Counted from the stretch's first letter, positions 38,063 through 48,160 are shown. The stretch is 64,000 nt of DNA from Rhodoplanes sp. (GCF_013377085.1 NZ_JACAAX010000008.1:62001-126000); one strand, 5' to 3'. The notes: generated by a model not told the origin, from the sequence alone. Numbers and translations: made by a program.

Positions 38063-39088
38063 TCAGATCCTCGTCAGCAGAGCATCGAGATCGAAGGACG
38101 AGCGCTGCCCGAGATCGCCGGCATGGGCCTGGAGAAACGCCTCCGCGGCGGCGCGGCCGAGATCGCGCAGCTTGCAGAAGAAATCCCATTCGGCGATCAG
38201 CTTGGACGAGGCGCCGAGCTCGGCCATCTCCTCGCTGGCGATCCGGTGGATGCGCATGCCGGCCCACAAGGCGCCTTCGCAATTGCCCGGGTCTGCGACC
38301 TGGCGGAGCAGCGCGATCATGCGCAGCTCCTTCAGCAGGACCGCGTTGAACGAGACCTCGTTCAGGCGGTTGAGGATGTCGCGCGCCGAGCGCGGCGTGC
38401 CGGGCCGCTCGACCGGGTTGATCTGGACGATGATGGTGTCGCGCGAGCGGCATTCGCGCACCAGCGGCGTGATGGTCGGGTTGCCCGAGTAGCCGCCGTC
38501 CCAATAGGCGTCGCCGTCGATCTCGATCGACTGGAACATGGTCGGCAGGCAGGCGGAGGCGAGCAGCACGTCGGGCGTGATCTCGTCGTTGCGGAAGACG
38601 CGGCCCTGGCCGGTGCGGACGCTGGTCGCGGTGATGAACAGTTTTATCGGCGCCTGCGCGACGCGGGCGAAATCGATGTGCCGCGCCAGGATCGTCGACA
38701 GCGGGTTCGATCCGCCGGGATTGAGGTCGTAGGGCGAGACCATGCGGGCCATCAGATCCATGGCCACGTAGAGCGGCGAGTGGTCGAGGGTCCAGCGGCC
38801 GAGCAGCAGGTCGAGCGGAGTGCGCTGGAACGGGCTGAACCGGGCCGCGTCCGAGACGCTGCGCCAGAACGTCTCCAGGGCAGCGCGGGCGCCGTCGCGT
38901 CCGCCGGCCGCATGGCCGTCGACCAGAACGGCGGCGTTCATGGCGCCGGCCGAGGTGCCGGAGACGCCGTCGATCTCGAGCCACGGCTCCTCGAGCAGCC
39001 GGTCGAGGACGCCCCAACTGAAGGCGCCGTGGGAGCCACCCCCTTGCAGGGCGAGGTCGATAAGGACGGGTTCGCGGTCGACCGTCAT
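38063..39088 (-). CDS. Patatin-like phospholipase
   Basis: 341 residues. Serine hydrolase of the patatin family with the oxyanion loop LALQGGGSHGAFSWGV, nucleophile elbow SGTSAGAMNAA (Ser) and catalytic Asp in YWDGGYSGNP. No signal peptide is seen, so it is likely cytoplasmic or membrane-associated. ATG 39088 was chosen over longer frames because the family begins shortly before the GGGSHG loop. It precedes the GntP-type permease in a two-gene operon; a metabolic link is not obvious. Confidence 0.92.
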   Translation of the reverse strand: MTVDREPVLIDLALQGGGSHGAFSWGVLDRLLEEPWLEIDGVSGTSAGAMNAAVLVDGHAAGGRDGARAALETFWRSVSDAARFSPFQRTPLDLLLGRWTLDHSPLYVAMDLMARMVSPYDLNPGGSNPLSTILARHIDFARVAQAPIKLFITATSVRTGQGRVFRNDEITPDVLLASACLPTMFQSIEIDGDAYWDGGYSGNPTITPLVRECRSRDTIIVQINPVERPGTPRSARDILNRLNEVSFNAVLLKELRMIALLRQVADPGNCEGALWAGMRIHRIASEEMAELGASSKLIAEWDFFCKLRDLGRAAAEAFLQAHAGDLGQRSSFDLDALLTRI

Positions 39089-39807
39089 GGCATTCTCGCT
39101 GTCGCTGGCTGCTCGGCGATGCGCGTCGCGAACGCCTGCTCCGGTCTCGCGCTGGCGCACTGCAGCATCGATCGTTTTGTCGCGCAATCGAATGACGTTT
39201 GCAAGAAACCGGGACCGCGGACCATCACAATGTCCGGTGGCCTCGCGTCGGATCACGTGTGCGTGACTATTCATGTCGACGCCGGGACGCGACGCCTCGT
39301 CGTCGGCATGGCGTCTAGTGCCGCGATGCGATCGGCACTAATCCTAATCCTCACTCCGAACACGATGCCGCGGCGGTTGTGTAGATCGTATCGGCATCAT
39401 ATAAGATCGACGATGCCAACGATAGCTGCGCGTCCATTGTCTCAGCGAGAACGCGAATGTTCGGGAAGAGGCATCGAGTTATCTTCATCTTTGGCCTCTC
39501 TCAGCGATCTGTTTCAAGCCGCTCCTCGTCGACGGGAGAGAAGCCTTGCGGCCTGTCCGGAGACACGGCTGCTCACGCCGAACACACGCGAGGCATCGCT
39601 GTCCGGCGACGCGGAACAAGGGCTGCTGACGACGACCAGCAACACGGCGTGATCTCAGCGACCCATGACCGGTGACGCGCATCGCGCGCGGACCGGTCCG
39701 GATCGATCCGGGCCTCGCCGCAGACCGCGATCGACGATATCCTGGATGATGACATCCCGGATGATGACGGCCAAGGTGAGATGACAACCAAGGAGAGGTC
39801 GGCAAAC
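39089..39807. promoter_or_regulatory. Divergent region between patatin and glutaminase genes
   Basis: About 720 bp without a convincing gene. The 39320-39440 part is lower in G+C and is the likely promoter zone for one or both genes. Frames crossing it show no protein-like composition. Confidence 0.4.
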
Positions 39808-40812
39808 ATGGACATGCGATCCGCGGCGACCGATCGCCCTGCGTTCTCCCACGTCTCGACCGGGCGCCTTCCGACCCCCGACGAGGTGCAGGGGCTGGTC
39901 GCCGAGGCGCATGCGCGGTTCAAGAGCAACGCCGACGGAGAGGTGTCGCAGGTCTATCCGGCGCTGGCGCGCGTGCCGAGCGATCTCTTCGGCGTGTGCG
40001 TCGTCGGCACCAGCGGAAACGTCTTCGCGGTCGGTGACACGGACGTCGGCTTCTCGATCATGAGCGTGTCCAAGCCGTTCGTGTTCGCCCTCGTCTGCGA
40101 GGCGATCGGCGCCGCCGAGGCCCGCGCCAAGCTCGGGGCCAATGCGACGGGCCTGCCGTTCAACTCGATCGCCGCAATCGAGTGGAGCCCCGACGGGCGA
40201 ACCAATCCGATGGTCAACGCCGGCGCGATCGCGACCACCAGCCTGGTTCCCGGCGCGTCGGTCGACGCCAAATGGCGCTTCATCCACGACGGTCTGAGCC
40301 GCTTCGCCGGCCGCACGCTGCCGATGAACGACGAGGTCTACGCGTCGGCCTCGGAGACGAACTTCCGCAACCGCGGCATCGCCCACATGCTGCAGAGCCG
40401 CAACAGCATCTATTGCGACCCGCTGGAGGCGACCGACCTGTACACCCGGCAGTGCTCGCTCAACGTGAGCGCCCGGGATCTCGCCGTGATGGGCGCGACG
40501 CTCGCCGACGGCGGCGTCAACCCGCTGACCAAGGAGCGGGTCGTCGACGCGACCATCTGCCATTACGCGCTCGCCGTCATGGCGACAGCCGGCATGTACG
40601 AGACCTCGGGAGACTGGCTCTTCGACATCGGGCTGCCGGGCAAGAGCGGCATCGGTGGCGGCATCGTCACGGTGTCGCCCGGCAAGGGTGGCCTCGGCAC
40701 CTTCGCCCCGCTGCTCGACGGCGCCGGCAACAGCGTCAAGGGCATCCTGGCCGCCAGGTTCCTCTCCCAGCAACTCGGGATGGATTTGTTCGTGTCGACG
40801 CCGGACGTCTGA
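39808..40812 (+). CDS. glsA: Glutaminase (GlsA, serine-dependent beta-lactamase fold)
   Basis: 334 residues. Hydrolyses L-glutamine to glutamate and ammonia in the cytoplasm. Motifs: YPALARVPSDLFGVCVVGTSG, the catalytic SVSKPF (Ser-x-x-Lys), TNPMVNAGAIATTSL, CSLNVSARDLAVMGATLADGG in pieces, and a C-terminal GKSGIGGGIVTVSPGKGGLG. ATG 39808 has AAGGAGAGG nine bases before it. The upstream ATG 39781 has the poorer AAGGTGAG immediately abutting. It is followed by an MFS gene, with a possible role in glutamate-linked acid tolerance or nitrogen use. Confidence 0.95.
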   Translation: MDMRSAATDRPAFSHVSTGRLPTPDEVQGLVAEAHARFKSNADGEVSQVYPALARVPSDLFGVCVVGTSGNVFAVGDTDVGFSIMSVSKPFVFALVCEAIGAAEARAKLGANATGLPFNSIAAIEWSPDGRTNPMVNAGAIATTSLVPGASVDAKWRFIHDGLSRFAGRTLPMNDEVYASASETNFRNRGIAHMLQSRNSIYCDPLEATDLYTRQCSLNVSARDLAVMGATLADGGVNPLTKERVVDATICHYALAVMATAGMYETSGDWLFDIGLPGKSGIGGGIVTVSPGKGGLGTFAPLLDGAGNSVKGILAARFLSQQLGMDLFVSTPDV

Positions 40813-40867
40813 GTTCGGGCCGATCGGCCGTGCATCACCGACATCGGAAACTCGAGGAACGCAATCC

Positions 40868-42514
40868 ATGAGCACAACGCCGGCTGCCGAGGCGGTTTCC
40901 CCCGCGGACGAAAAGCAATCCTGGGCGCCGATGATCGCCATCGCGCTCGGCCAGGTGCTGATGTCGTTCAACGTGGCGGCGCTGCCCGTCGCCATGGGCG
41001 GCATGGTGGCGAGCTTCAACGTGCCCCCCACGACGGTGGCCACCGGCATCGTCATGTACTCCATGCTGGTCGCCGGCTTCGTGATGCTGGGCGCCAAGCT
41101 GAACCAGCGTTACGGCGCCCTGATGGTGTTCCGGGCCGTCGTCGTGCTGTTCGGTGCGGCCCAGGTGGTGATGACGTTCAGCCCCAATGCGGGCACCATG
41201 ATGTTGGCGCAGGCCATGTCCGGCGCGGCCGGCGCCGCGCTGGTGCCCTCGCTGGTGGCGCTCATCGCCGAGAACTATCGCGGCACCCAGCAGGCGACGG
41301 CGCTCGGGGCGCTCGGATCGGCGCGTGCCGGCGCCGGCGTCGCGGCGTTCATGATCGGCGGCGTGCTCGGCACCTTCATCGGCTGGCGTCCGGTGTTCGG
41401 CATCCTGATCGTCCTGGCCGCGATCGTGTTCGCCCTGAGCTTCACGCTGAAGCGCGACGAGGGGCGCCCTGAGGTGCAGATCGACATCGTCGGCGTCGCT
41501 CTCGCCGCCGCCGCGATCGTGTCGATCAGCTTCGGCTTCAACAATCTCAATCGCTGGGGCCTGGCGGTCGCCTCGCCCGGCGCGCCGTTCGATCTCGCCG
41601 GCTTCTCGCCGGCGCCGGTGCTGATCGTCGTCGGCATCATGATCGGCTTCGCCTTCGTGCGGTGGACCTACGCACGCCAACAGGCCGGCAAGACGCCGCT
41701 GCTGGCGCTCGAGGTCATCGGCTCGGCGCAGGAGCGGGCCGCAGTCGCCGCGATGTTCGCCGTCGTCGCGCTCGAGGCGATGCTCAACTTCTCGGTGCCT
41801 CTGTATATCCAGATCGTGCAGGGCCGCTCGCCGCTCGCCACCGCGATCGCCATGATGCCGTTCAACCTGACGGTGTTCTTCACCGCCATGCTGGTCGTCC
41901 GGCTGTACAAGCGGCTGACACCGCGGCAGATCGGGCGCTACGGTTTCGCGCTGTGCACGGCGGCGCTGCTCTGGCTCGCCTTCGTGGTGAAGAACGACTG
42001 GAGCGCCGGCCCGGTTCTGGTCGGCCTCGTCCTGTTCGGCATCGGCCAGGGCTCGCTGGTCACGCTGCTGTTCAACGTCCTCGTGACGGCGTCGCCGAAG
42101 GAGCTCGCCGGCGATGTCGGCTCCCTGCGCGGCACCACCAACAATCTCGCCGCCGCGGTCGGCACGGCGGTCGCGGGTGCCCTGATGGTCGGCCTGCTCA
42201 GCTCGATCGTGCTGGGCAGTATCGCCGGCAGTCCCAAGCTCACGCCCGAGATCCAGGCGCAGGTCGATCTCGACAGCATCAACTTCGTCAGCGACGAGCG
42301 GCTGCAGGGCGTCCTGGCGGCGACCACCGCGACGCCCGAGCAGGTCCGGGAGGCGTTGCGCGTCAACGCCGAGGCACGCCTGCGGGCGCTGAAGATCGGG
42401 CTCGTCATCATGGCCAGCATCGCGATGCTGGCGATCATCCCGGCCAGCCGGCTGCCGAACTACATCCCGGGCGAGATACCCGATCCGTCGCCGCGGCGAC
42501 GGGAACAGAAATGA
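40868..42514 (+). CDS. MFS transporter, 14-TM DHA2-like
   Basis: 548 residues with about 14 hydrophobic helices. It opens with MIAIALGQVLMSFNVAALPVA and has the motif-C-like GALGSARAGAGVAAFMIGGVLG with GWRPVFGI. This is the general form of EmrB/QacA-type proton-driven exporters, although the DHA2 signature is not perfect. A soluble loop rich in Asp/Glu lies before the last helix. GAGGAA with eight bases spacing precedes ATG 40868. It follows glsA by 55 bp on the same strand. Confidence 0.85.
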   Translation: MSTTPAAEAVSPADEKQSWAPMIAIALGQVLMSFNVAALPVAMGGMVASFNVPPTTVATGIVMYSMLVAGFVMLGAKLNQRYGALMVFRAVVVLFGAAQVVMTFSPNAGTMMLAQAMSGAAGAALVPSLVALIAENYRGTQQATALGALGSARAGAGVAAFMIGGVLGTFIGWRPVFGILIVLAAIVFALSFTLKRDEGRPEVQIDIVGVALAAAAIVSISFGFNNLNRWGLAVASPGAPFDLAGFSPAPVLIVVGIMIGFAFVRWTYARQQAGKTPLLALEVIGSAQERAAVAAMFAVVALEAMLNFSVPLYIQIVQGRSPLATAIAMMPFNLTVFFTAMLVVRLYKRLTPRQIGRYGFALCTAALLWLAFVVKNDWSAGPVLVGLVLFGIGQGSLVTLLFNVLVTASPKELAGDVGSLRGTTNNLAAAVGTAVAGALMVGLLSSIVLGSIAGSPKLTPEIQAQVDLDSINFVSDERLQGVLAATTATPEQVREALRVNAEARLRALKIGLVIMASIAMLAIIPASRLPNYIPGEIPDPSPRRREQK

Positions 42515-42548
42515 CGGTCACATTCGTTCGAGTCACAAGGGAGAGATC

Positions 42549-43061
42549 ATGAGCACGTTGGTCGTACTCGGCTTCGACGGCCTTCACACCGCGGACGAGG
42601 TCTTGAACAAGCTGCGTTCGCTGCAGAAGGAGTACCTGATCGACCTGGAGGACGCCTGCGTGGTCGAGCGCGAGGCGTCCGGCAAGGTGCATGTCAAGCA
42701 GGCCGTCAATCTCACGGCACTCGGGGCGGCGACCGGCGTCAGCCGCGGCGCCCTGTGGGGTGCGCTGGTCGGCATCCTGTTCCTCAATCCACTGGCCGGC
42801 ATGGCGGTCGGCGCCATTTCGGGGGCCGGCGCCGGCGCCCTGGCCGGCTCGCTGGCCAAGTACGGGATCGACGACGATTTCGTGAAGCGGCTGAGCGCGA
42901 CCATCCCGGAAGGCTCGTCGGCCCTGTTCGTCTTGTTCAAGAGCGTGAACGAGGACAAGGTGCTGCCGGAGCTGGAACCCTACAAGCCGCGGGTGCTGAG
43001 AACCTCGCTGTCCAACGAGGACGAGGAGAAGCTGAAGGCGGAGCTGAGCAAGCTCGGCTGA
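42549..43061 (+). CDS. DUF1269 family membrane protein
   Basis: 170 residues. The N-terminal soluble unit (VVLGFDGLHTADEVLNKLRSLQKEYLIDLEDACVVER) and the Gly/Ala-rich hairpin (GALWGALVGILFLNPLAGMAVGAISGAGAGALAGSLA, in two pieces) are the DUF1269 pattern, followed by GIDDDFVKRLSATIPEGSSALFVL. The glycine-zipper-like segment suggests membrane insertion. Function unknown. GGGAGAG precedes ATG 42549, 34 bp after the MFS stop. Confidence 0.88.
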   Translation: MSTLVVLGFDGLHTADEVLNKLRSLQKEYLIDLEDACVVEREASGKVHVKQAVNLTALGAATGVSRGALWGALVGILFLNPLAGMAVGAISGAGAGALAGSLAKYGIDDDFVKRLSATIPEGSSALFVLFKSVNEDKVLPELEPYKPRVLRTSLSNEDEEKLKAELSKLG

Positions 43062-43139
43062 CGGCTCGTCTCTTCGGAGGACGCCGGTGCGGCCGAGCAG
43101 CCGCGCCGGCGTAGCCGGCCGTGCCCGAGCGGAGGTCGA

Positions 43140-44258
43140 ATGCCACGAGGAATGAAGCGGACGCCCCGCCGACGTCAGGGGCTTTTCGGATGGGGTCGCG
43201 TTCTCGTCTGTTTCGGGCCTGCCCTGCTCGCCGCCTGCGGGCCCGCCGAGGAGGTCCGCGCCCCGGACCCGCGTCCGGTCCGCACCGTGACGGTGGCCAA
43301 GCGCGAGGCCGGCGAAAGCGTCGTGCTCACCGGCAGCGTCGCGGCCCAGGACGTGGCGGCGCTCGGCTTCCGCATCGGTGGCCGGGTGAAGGAGCGCCCC
43401 GTCAATGTCGGCGACCGCGTACGGCCCGGCCAGGTCATCGCGCGGCTCGAGCCGCAGAACGAGACCAACGCGCTGCGCTCGGCGCAGGCCGGCCTCGCCG
43501 CCGCGCAGGCGCAGCTCACCCAGGCGCGCAATCATTTCGAGCGCCAGGAGACCCTGCTGGCGCAGGGCTGGACGACGCGCGCCCTGTTCGACCAGGCCCA
43601 GAAGGAGCGCGACACCGCGCAGGCCCGGGTCGACTCCGCCGAGGCTCAGCTCAAGAGCGCCAACGACCTCCTCGACTTCACCGAGCTCGTCGCCGATGCC
43701 GAAGGCATCGTCACGGCGGTCGGGGCCGAGCCCGGCGAGGTCGTCCAGGCCGGACAGGCGATCGTGCGGCTCGCCCGCCAGGGCGGGCGCGACGCCGTGT
43801 TCGACGTGCCGGCCCAGGTGCTGCGGGCGGCGCCCGGCAACACGGTCATCACCGTGAGCCTGACCGACGACCCGGGCGTGACGGCGACCGGACGGGTCCG
43901 CGAGATCGCCCCGCAGGCCGATCCGGTGACCCGCACCTTCGAGGTCAAGGTCGGGCTCAGCGAGCCCCCGGAGACGATGCGGCTCGGCGCCACCGTGACG
44001 GGGCGCCTGCGCATGGACGCCCAGCCCGTGATGGAGATCCCGGCGACCGCGCTCACCAGGTCCGACCGCCAGCCCGCCGTCTGGGTGGTCGATCCGGCCA
44101 GCAGCACGGTGGCGCTGCGCAACGTCGACGTCGTCCGCTTCGATCCGGCCAAGGTCGCGGTCGCCGGCGGCATCGACGTCGGCGAGATCGTCGTCACGGC
44201 CGGCGTGCAGGCGCTGCACCCGGGACAGAAGGTGCGGCTCATCGGGGCGCGCCCATGA
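43140..44258 (+). CDS. RND efflux periplasmic adaptor (membrane fusion lipoprotein)
   Basis: 372 residues. Lipoprotein signal LVCFGPALLAACGPAEE, so it is anchored at Cys in the inner membrane. HlyD/AcrA architecture: beta-barrel/lipoyl VVLTGSVAAQDVAALGFRIGGRVKERPVNVGDRVRPGQ in parts, coiled-coil hairpin (ALRSAQAGLAAAQAQLTQARN to ARVDSAEAQLKSANDLLDFTEL) and second lipoyl half ADAEGIVTAVGAEPGEVVQAG. It connects the RND pump to an outer-membrane channel, not encoded here. GGAGG precedes ATG 43140. Its stop overlaps the pump gene start (ATGA). Confidence 0.93.
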   Translation: MPRGMKRTPRRRQGLFGWGRVLVCFGPALLAACGPAEEVRAPDPRPVRTVTVAKREAGESVVLTGSVAAQDVAALGFRIGGRVKERPVNVGDRVRPGQVIARLEPQNETNALRSAQAGLAAAQAQLTQARNHFERQETLLAQGWTTRALFDQAQKERDTAQARVDSAEAQLKSANDLLDFTELVADAEGIVTAVGAEPGEVVQAGQAIVRLARQGGRDAVFDVPAQVLRAAPGNTVITVSLTDDPGVTATGRVREIAPQADPVTRTFEVKVGLSEPPETMRLGATVTGRLRMDAQPVMEIPATALTRSDRQPAVWVVDPASSTVALRNVDVVRFDPAKVAVAGGIDVGEIVVTAGVQALHPGQKVRLIGARP

Positions 44259-47200
44259 GCGGCCCCAACCTCTCCGCCTGGGCCCTCCGCCACCGCTCCT
44301 TCGTGCTCTATCTGATGATCGCCGTGACGCTGGCCGGCCTGCTCTCCTACATAAGGCTCGGCCGCAACGAGGACCCGGCTTTCACGTTCCGGGCCATGGT
44401 GGTCGAGGCGGCGTGGCCGGGGGCGACGCTGGCCGACACGCTCGACCAGATCACCGACCGGCTGGAGCGTACCCTCAAGGAGGTGCCGAACCTCGATTTC
44501 CTGCGCAGCACCACGGTGCCGGGCCGCGCGACGATCTTCGTCAACCTCAGGGGTGCGACGTCGCCCGCCGAGGTGCCGGACATCTGGTACGAGGTACGCA
44601 AGCGCGTCGCGGACATGCGCCACACCCTGCCGGCGGGCGTGGTCGGGCCCGGCTTCAACGACGACTTCGGCGACACCTTCGGCATCATCTACGGGCTGAC
44701 CGCGGACGGCTTCACGCATCGCGAGCTGCGCGACAAGGCGGAGGCGATCCGCAAGCGGCTGCTGAGCTTGCGGGACGTCTCCAAGGTCGAGATCCTCGGC
44801 GCCCAGGACGAGCGGGTCTTCATCGAGTTCTCCACCGCGACGCTGGCCGGCCTCGGCATCGATCGTGCGGCCGTGGTGGCGGCCCTGCGGGCCCAGAACG
44901 CCGTCAGCCCCGCAGGCAGCATCCAGACCGGCGACGAGACGTTGGTGCTGCGGGTCTCCGGCGCGTTCGAGTCCGAGCTCGACATTCTCGACGTCAACAT
45001 CGCGGCGAACGGTCGCTTGATCCGTCTGCGCGACATCGTCACGGTGCGGCGTGGGCTTGCCGATCCGCCGCAGCCGATGTTCCGGGTGAACGGCACGCCG
45101 GCAGTCGGCATCGCGGTCGCCATGCGGGAGGGCGGCGACATCCTGGCGCTCGGCCGCGACGTCAAGCGGATCATGGCCGAGATCACGGCGGACCTGCCGG
45201 TCGGCATCGAGCCCGTGCTGGTCGCCGACCAGTCGGCCGTGGTCGACACCGCCATCGGCGAGTTCATGGAGTCGCTCTGGCAGGCGATCGTGATCATCAT
45301 GGCGGTCAGCGTCATCAGTCTCGGGTTCCGGGCCGGCGCGGTCGTGGCGCTGTCGATCCCGCTGACGCTGGCGCTGGTGTTCCCGGTGATGGAGCTGATC
45401 TCGGTCGACCTGCAGCGCATCTCGCTCGGCGCCCTGATCATCGCGCTCACGCTGCTGGTCGACGATGCGATGTCGACCATCGACGCGATGTCGATGAAGC
45501 TCGCCGAAGGCGCCAGCAAGGAGGAGTCGGCCGCCTTCGCCTACAAGACCCTGGCGATGCCGATGCTGACCGGCTCCTTCGTCACGCTCGCCGGCTTCAT
45601 CCCGATCGGCTTCGCGAAAAGCTCGGCCGGCGAATACACGTTTTCCATCTTCGCCGTCGTCAGCGTCGCCCTGATCGCGTCGTGGGTCGTGGCGGTGCTG
45701 TTCACGCCACTGGTCGGGGTCGCGCTGCTGCCGACCCCGAAGGCCGCGACCGAGCCCGGCCGGCTGGTCCGGGTCTTCCGCAGCGTGCTGGTCGGCGCCA
45801 TGCGGAACCGCTGGCTGACCATCGGCGTGACGCTCGCCTGCTTCGCCGCGTCGATCGCCGCCCTGCCGCTGATCCCGCGGCAGTTCTTCCCCTCGTCCGA
45901 CAGGCCCGAGCTGCTGATCGACCTGCGGTTGCCCCAGAACGCCTCGATCCACGCCAGCTCGGACGCCTCCGCCCGGCTCGATCGCGTGCTCACCGCCGAT
46001 CCCGACGTCGCCCACTGGAGCACCTATGTGGGCCGCGGCGTCATCCGCTTCTACCTGCCGCTCGACGTGCAGCTCAGGAACGACTTCTTCAGCCAGCTCG
46101 TCGTCGTCGCCAAGGACGTTTCCGCACGGGACCGGCTGCGCGAGCGACTGTCGAAGGTCTTGGCCGACGAGTTCCCGGCGGCCGTCTCGCGCATCGTGCC
46201 GCTGGAGCTCGGGCCGCCGGTCGGCTGGCCGGTGCAGTACCGGATCAGCGGGCCGGACCTCGCCGAGGTGCGCGACGCCGCCATGCTGCTCGCCTCGACG
46301 ATCGCGGCCGACACGCGGGTGCGCCAGATCAACTTCGACTGGATGGAACCGGCCCGGAAGGTGCGGGTGCGGATCGACCAGGACCAGGCGCGCCTGCTGG
46401 GCTTGAGTTCCGAGGCGATCGCCGGCGTGCTGGCGAGCGTCGTCTCCGGCAACGCCGTGACCCAGATGCGCGACGGCATCTATCTGGTCGACGTGGTGGT
46501 GCGGGCGACCGACGAGCAGCGCGTCTCGTTGTCGACGCTGCGCAACCTGCAGGTCGGCCTGCCGAACGGGCGTACCGTGCCGCTCGGTCAGTTCGCCACC
46601 ATCGACGACGAGCAGGAGTATCCGCTGATCTGGCGGCGCGACGGGCTGCCGACCCTCACGGTCCAGGCCGACGTCGCCGCGGGCGTGTCACCCGAAGCCG
46701 TGGTCGCCGCGCTGGCGCCGAAGATCGCCTGGGTGCAGGCCGGGCTGCCCACCGGCTACCGTATCGCCACCGGCGGCACGGTCGAGGAGAGCGCCAAGTC
46801 GCAGGCCTCGGTGTTCGCCGTCGTGCCGGCCATGCTGTTCGTCACCATCACGATCCTGATGATCCAGCTTCAGAGCTTCAGCCGTCTTGCGCTGGTGCTG
46901 AGCGTCGTGCCGCTCGGGCTGATCGGCATCGTCGCGGCCCTGCTGCTGTTCCAGAAGCCGCTCGGCTTCGTCGCCATTCTCGGCGTCCTCGCCCTGATGG
47001 GCATGATCGCCCGCAACGCCGTGATCCTGATCGACCAGATCGAGACCGAGCGCGGCGAAGGCAAGACGATCTGGGACGCCGTGATCGCCGCGTCGCTGTC
47101 GCGGCTGCGGCCGATCGTGCTGACCGCGATCTCGACCGTGCTGGGCATGATCCCGATCGCCCCGACGATCTTCTGGGGCCCGATGGCCTACGCCATCATG

Positions 47201-47311
47201 GGCGGCCTCCTGGTCGCCACCGTGCTGACCCTGATCTTCCTCCCCGCCCTCTATGTCGCGTCGTTCAGGGCGAACGAGCCGGAGGCGAGCCCGCAGGCCG
47301 GAACCACCTGA
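44255..47311 (+). CDS. RND family efflux transporter (inner-membrane pump)
   Basis: 1018 residues, the normal AcrB/MdtC size. TM1 is near the start (FVLYLMIAVTLAGLLSYIRLG), followed by a large periplasmic loop (EDPAFTFRAMVVEAAWPGAT), the TM cluster around 330-530 with LIIALTLLVDDAMSTIDAMS, the second periplasmic loop, and the C-terminal TM cluster with GVLALMGMIARNAVILIDQIE. In place of the paired Asp of AcrB TM4, this pump has LLVDDAM, as in the less-studied RND clade of HAE-like pumps. Substrate unknown. ATG 44255 overlaps the adaptor stop. Confidence 0.93.
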   Translation: MSGPNLSAWALRHRSFVLYLMIAVTLAGLLSYIRLGRNEDPAFTFRAMVVEAAWPGATLADTLDQITDRLERTLKEVPNLDFLRSTTVPGRATIFVNLRGATSPAEVPDIWYEVRKRVADMRHTLPAGVVGPGFNDDFGDTFGIIYGLTADGFTHRELRDKAEAIRKRLLSLRDVSKVEILGAQDERVFIEFSTATLAGLGIDRAAVVAALRAQNAVSPAGSIQTGDETLVLRVSGAFESELDILDVNIAANGRLIRLRDIVTVRRGLADPPQPMFRVNGTPAVGIAVAMREGGDILALGRDVKRIMAEITADLPVGIEPVLVADQSAVVDTAIGEFMESLWQAIVIIMAVSVISLGFRAGAVVALSIPLTLALVFPVMELISVDLQRISLGALIIALTLLVDDAMSTIDAMSMKLAEGASKEESAAFAYKTLAMPMLTGSFVTLAGFIPIGFAKSSAGEYTFSIFAVVSVALIASWVVAVLFTPLVGVALLPTPKAATEPGRLVRVFRSVLVGAMRNRWLTIGVTLACFAASIAALPLIPRQFFPSSDRPELLIDLRLPQNASIHASSDASARLDRVLTADPDVAHWSTYVGRGVIRFYLPLDVQLRNDFFSQLVVVAKDVSARDRLRERLSKVLADEFPAAVSRIVPLELGPPVGWPVQYRISGPDLAEVRDAAMLLASTIAADTRVRQINFDWMEPARKVRVRIDQDQARLLGLSSEAIAGVLASVVSGNAVTQMRDGIYLVDVVVRATDEQRVSLSTLRNLQVGLPNGRTVPLGQFATIDDEQEYPLIWRRDGLPTLTVQADVAAGVSPEAVVAALAPKIAWVQAGLPTGYRIATGGTVEESAKSQASVFAVVPAMLFVTITILMIQLQSFSRLALVLSVVPLGLIGIVAALLLFQKPLGFVAILGVLALMGMIARNAVILIDQIETERGEGKTIWDAVIAASLSRLRPIVLTAISTVLGMIPIAPTIFWGPMAYAIMGGLLVATVLTLIFLPALYVASFRANEPEASPQAGTT

Positions 47312-47409
47312 GGCGGGAGACGACGAACCATGTCGCAGCGGCATCGTCGAACGCCGGCCCGAGCCCGAAGGCGCTCGTCGTGATCGGGACCGTCGGAGAG
47401 CATCGTACC

Positions 47410-47877
47410 GTGCAGCGGGCCGCCATCGTGCGGGCCGTGCTCCTCTTCGGCTTCTGGACGATCCTCGCCGGCGTCGGTGTCGCCGATCTCCTGGTCGGGG
47501 TCGGCGTCAGCGCGCTCGCGACCCGGGTGAGCCTGCACCTGCTGCCGGCGACGCCGCGGCGCTATGACCCGGTCGCGGCAGCGCGGCTCGCGCTTCGCTT
47601 CTTGCGCCAGTCCGTCGTCGCCGGGCTCGACGTCGCCCGCCGGGCCTTCGATCCGCGGCTGCCGCTGCGGCCGGGCTTCGTGAGCTATCCGGCCCGCTGT
47701 CCGCCCGGGCTGTTTCGCAGCGCGTTCACGGCGTTCACGAGCCTGCAGCCCGGCACCCTGCCGGCGGGCAGCGACGACGGCGGCATCGTCTATCATTGCC
47801 TCGACGTCGATGCGCCCGTCGTCTCGCAGCTCGCCACCGAGGAGGTGGCTCTGTCGGGGGTGGTCCGGCATGAATGA
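47410..47877 (+). CDS. mrpE: Cation/proton antiporter subunit E (MrpE/MnhE)
   Basis: 155 residues. N-terminal hydrophobic segments (AAIVRAVLLFGFWTILAGVGVADLLVG), a middle ARLALRFLRQSVVAGLDVARRAFDPRLPLRPGFV in pieces, and the C-terminal SLQPGTLPAG...YHCLDVDAPV, which is the MrpE signature. First gene of a tightly overlapping Mrp-like operon. GTG 47410 has GGAGAG nine bases upstream. GTG 47380 is an alternative. Its last eight bases overlap mrpF. Confidence 0.9.
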   Translation: MQRAAIVRAVLLFGFWTILAGVGVADLLVGVGVSALATRVSLHLLPATPRRYDPVAAARLALRFLRQSVVAGLDVARRAFDPRLPLRPGFVSYPARCPPGLFRSAFTAFTSLQPGTLPAGSDDGGIVYHCLDVDAPVVSQLATEEVALSGVVRHE

Positions 47878-48160
47878 GTTCCTGACCGTGATGGTCGGCC
47901 TTATCCTCGCGCTGCTGGCGCTGGGGCTGGTGCGGGTCCTGCGCGGCCCGGGCGACGCCGATCGGATGATGGCGGCGCAACTGATCGGAACCTGCGGCAT
48001 CGCCGCGCTGCTGATCATCGGCGTGATCGGCGACATCTCCGCGGCGATCGACGTGGCCCTGGTTCTGGCGCTGCTCGCCACCTTCGCGGCCGCAGCCTTC
48101 GCCGAATGCGCGCGGCGAGCGCAGCAGCCGGATACACCGCCGGAAACGGAGGGACCATGA
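47870..48160 (+). CDS. mrpF: Cation/proton antiporter subunit F (MrpF/MnhF)
   Basis: 96 residues with three hydrophobic helices (LTVMVGLILALLALGLVRVL, AAQLIGTCGIAALLIIGVIG, VALVLALLATFAAAAFAEC). RGPGDADRMMAAQLI is the conserved MrpF loop with its Asp. Second gene of the operon; the start overlaps the mrpE stop and the stop overlaps the mrpG start (ATGA). Confidence 0.92.
   Translation: MNEFLTVMVGLILALLALGLVRVLRGPGDADRMMAAQLIGTCGIAALLIIGVIGDISAAIDVALVLALLATFAAAAFAECARRAQQPDTPPETEGP

Noticed and set aside
38123-39652. Long plus-strand frame antisense to the patatin gene
   Set aside because: A shadow of the well-supported patatin gene on the other strand; no recognisable domain.
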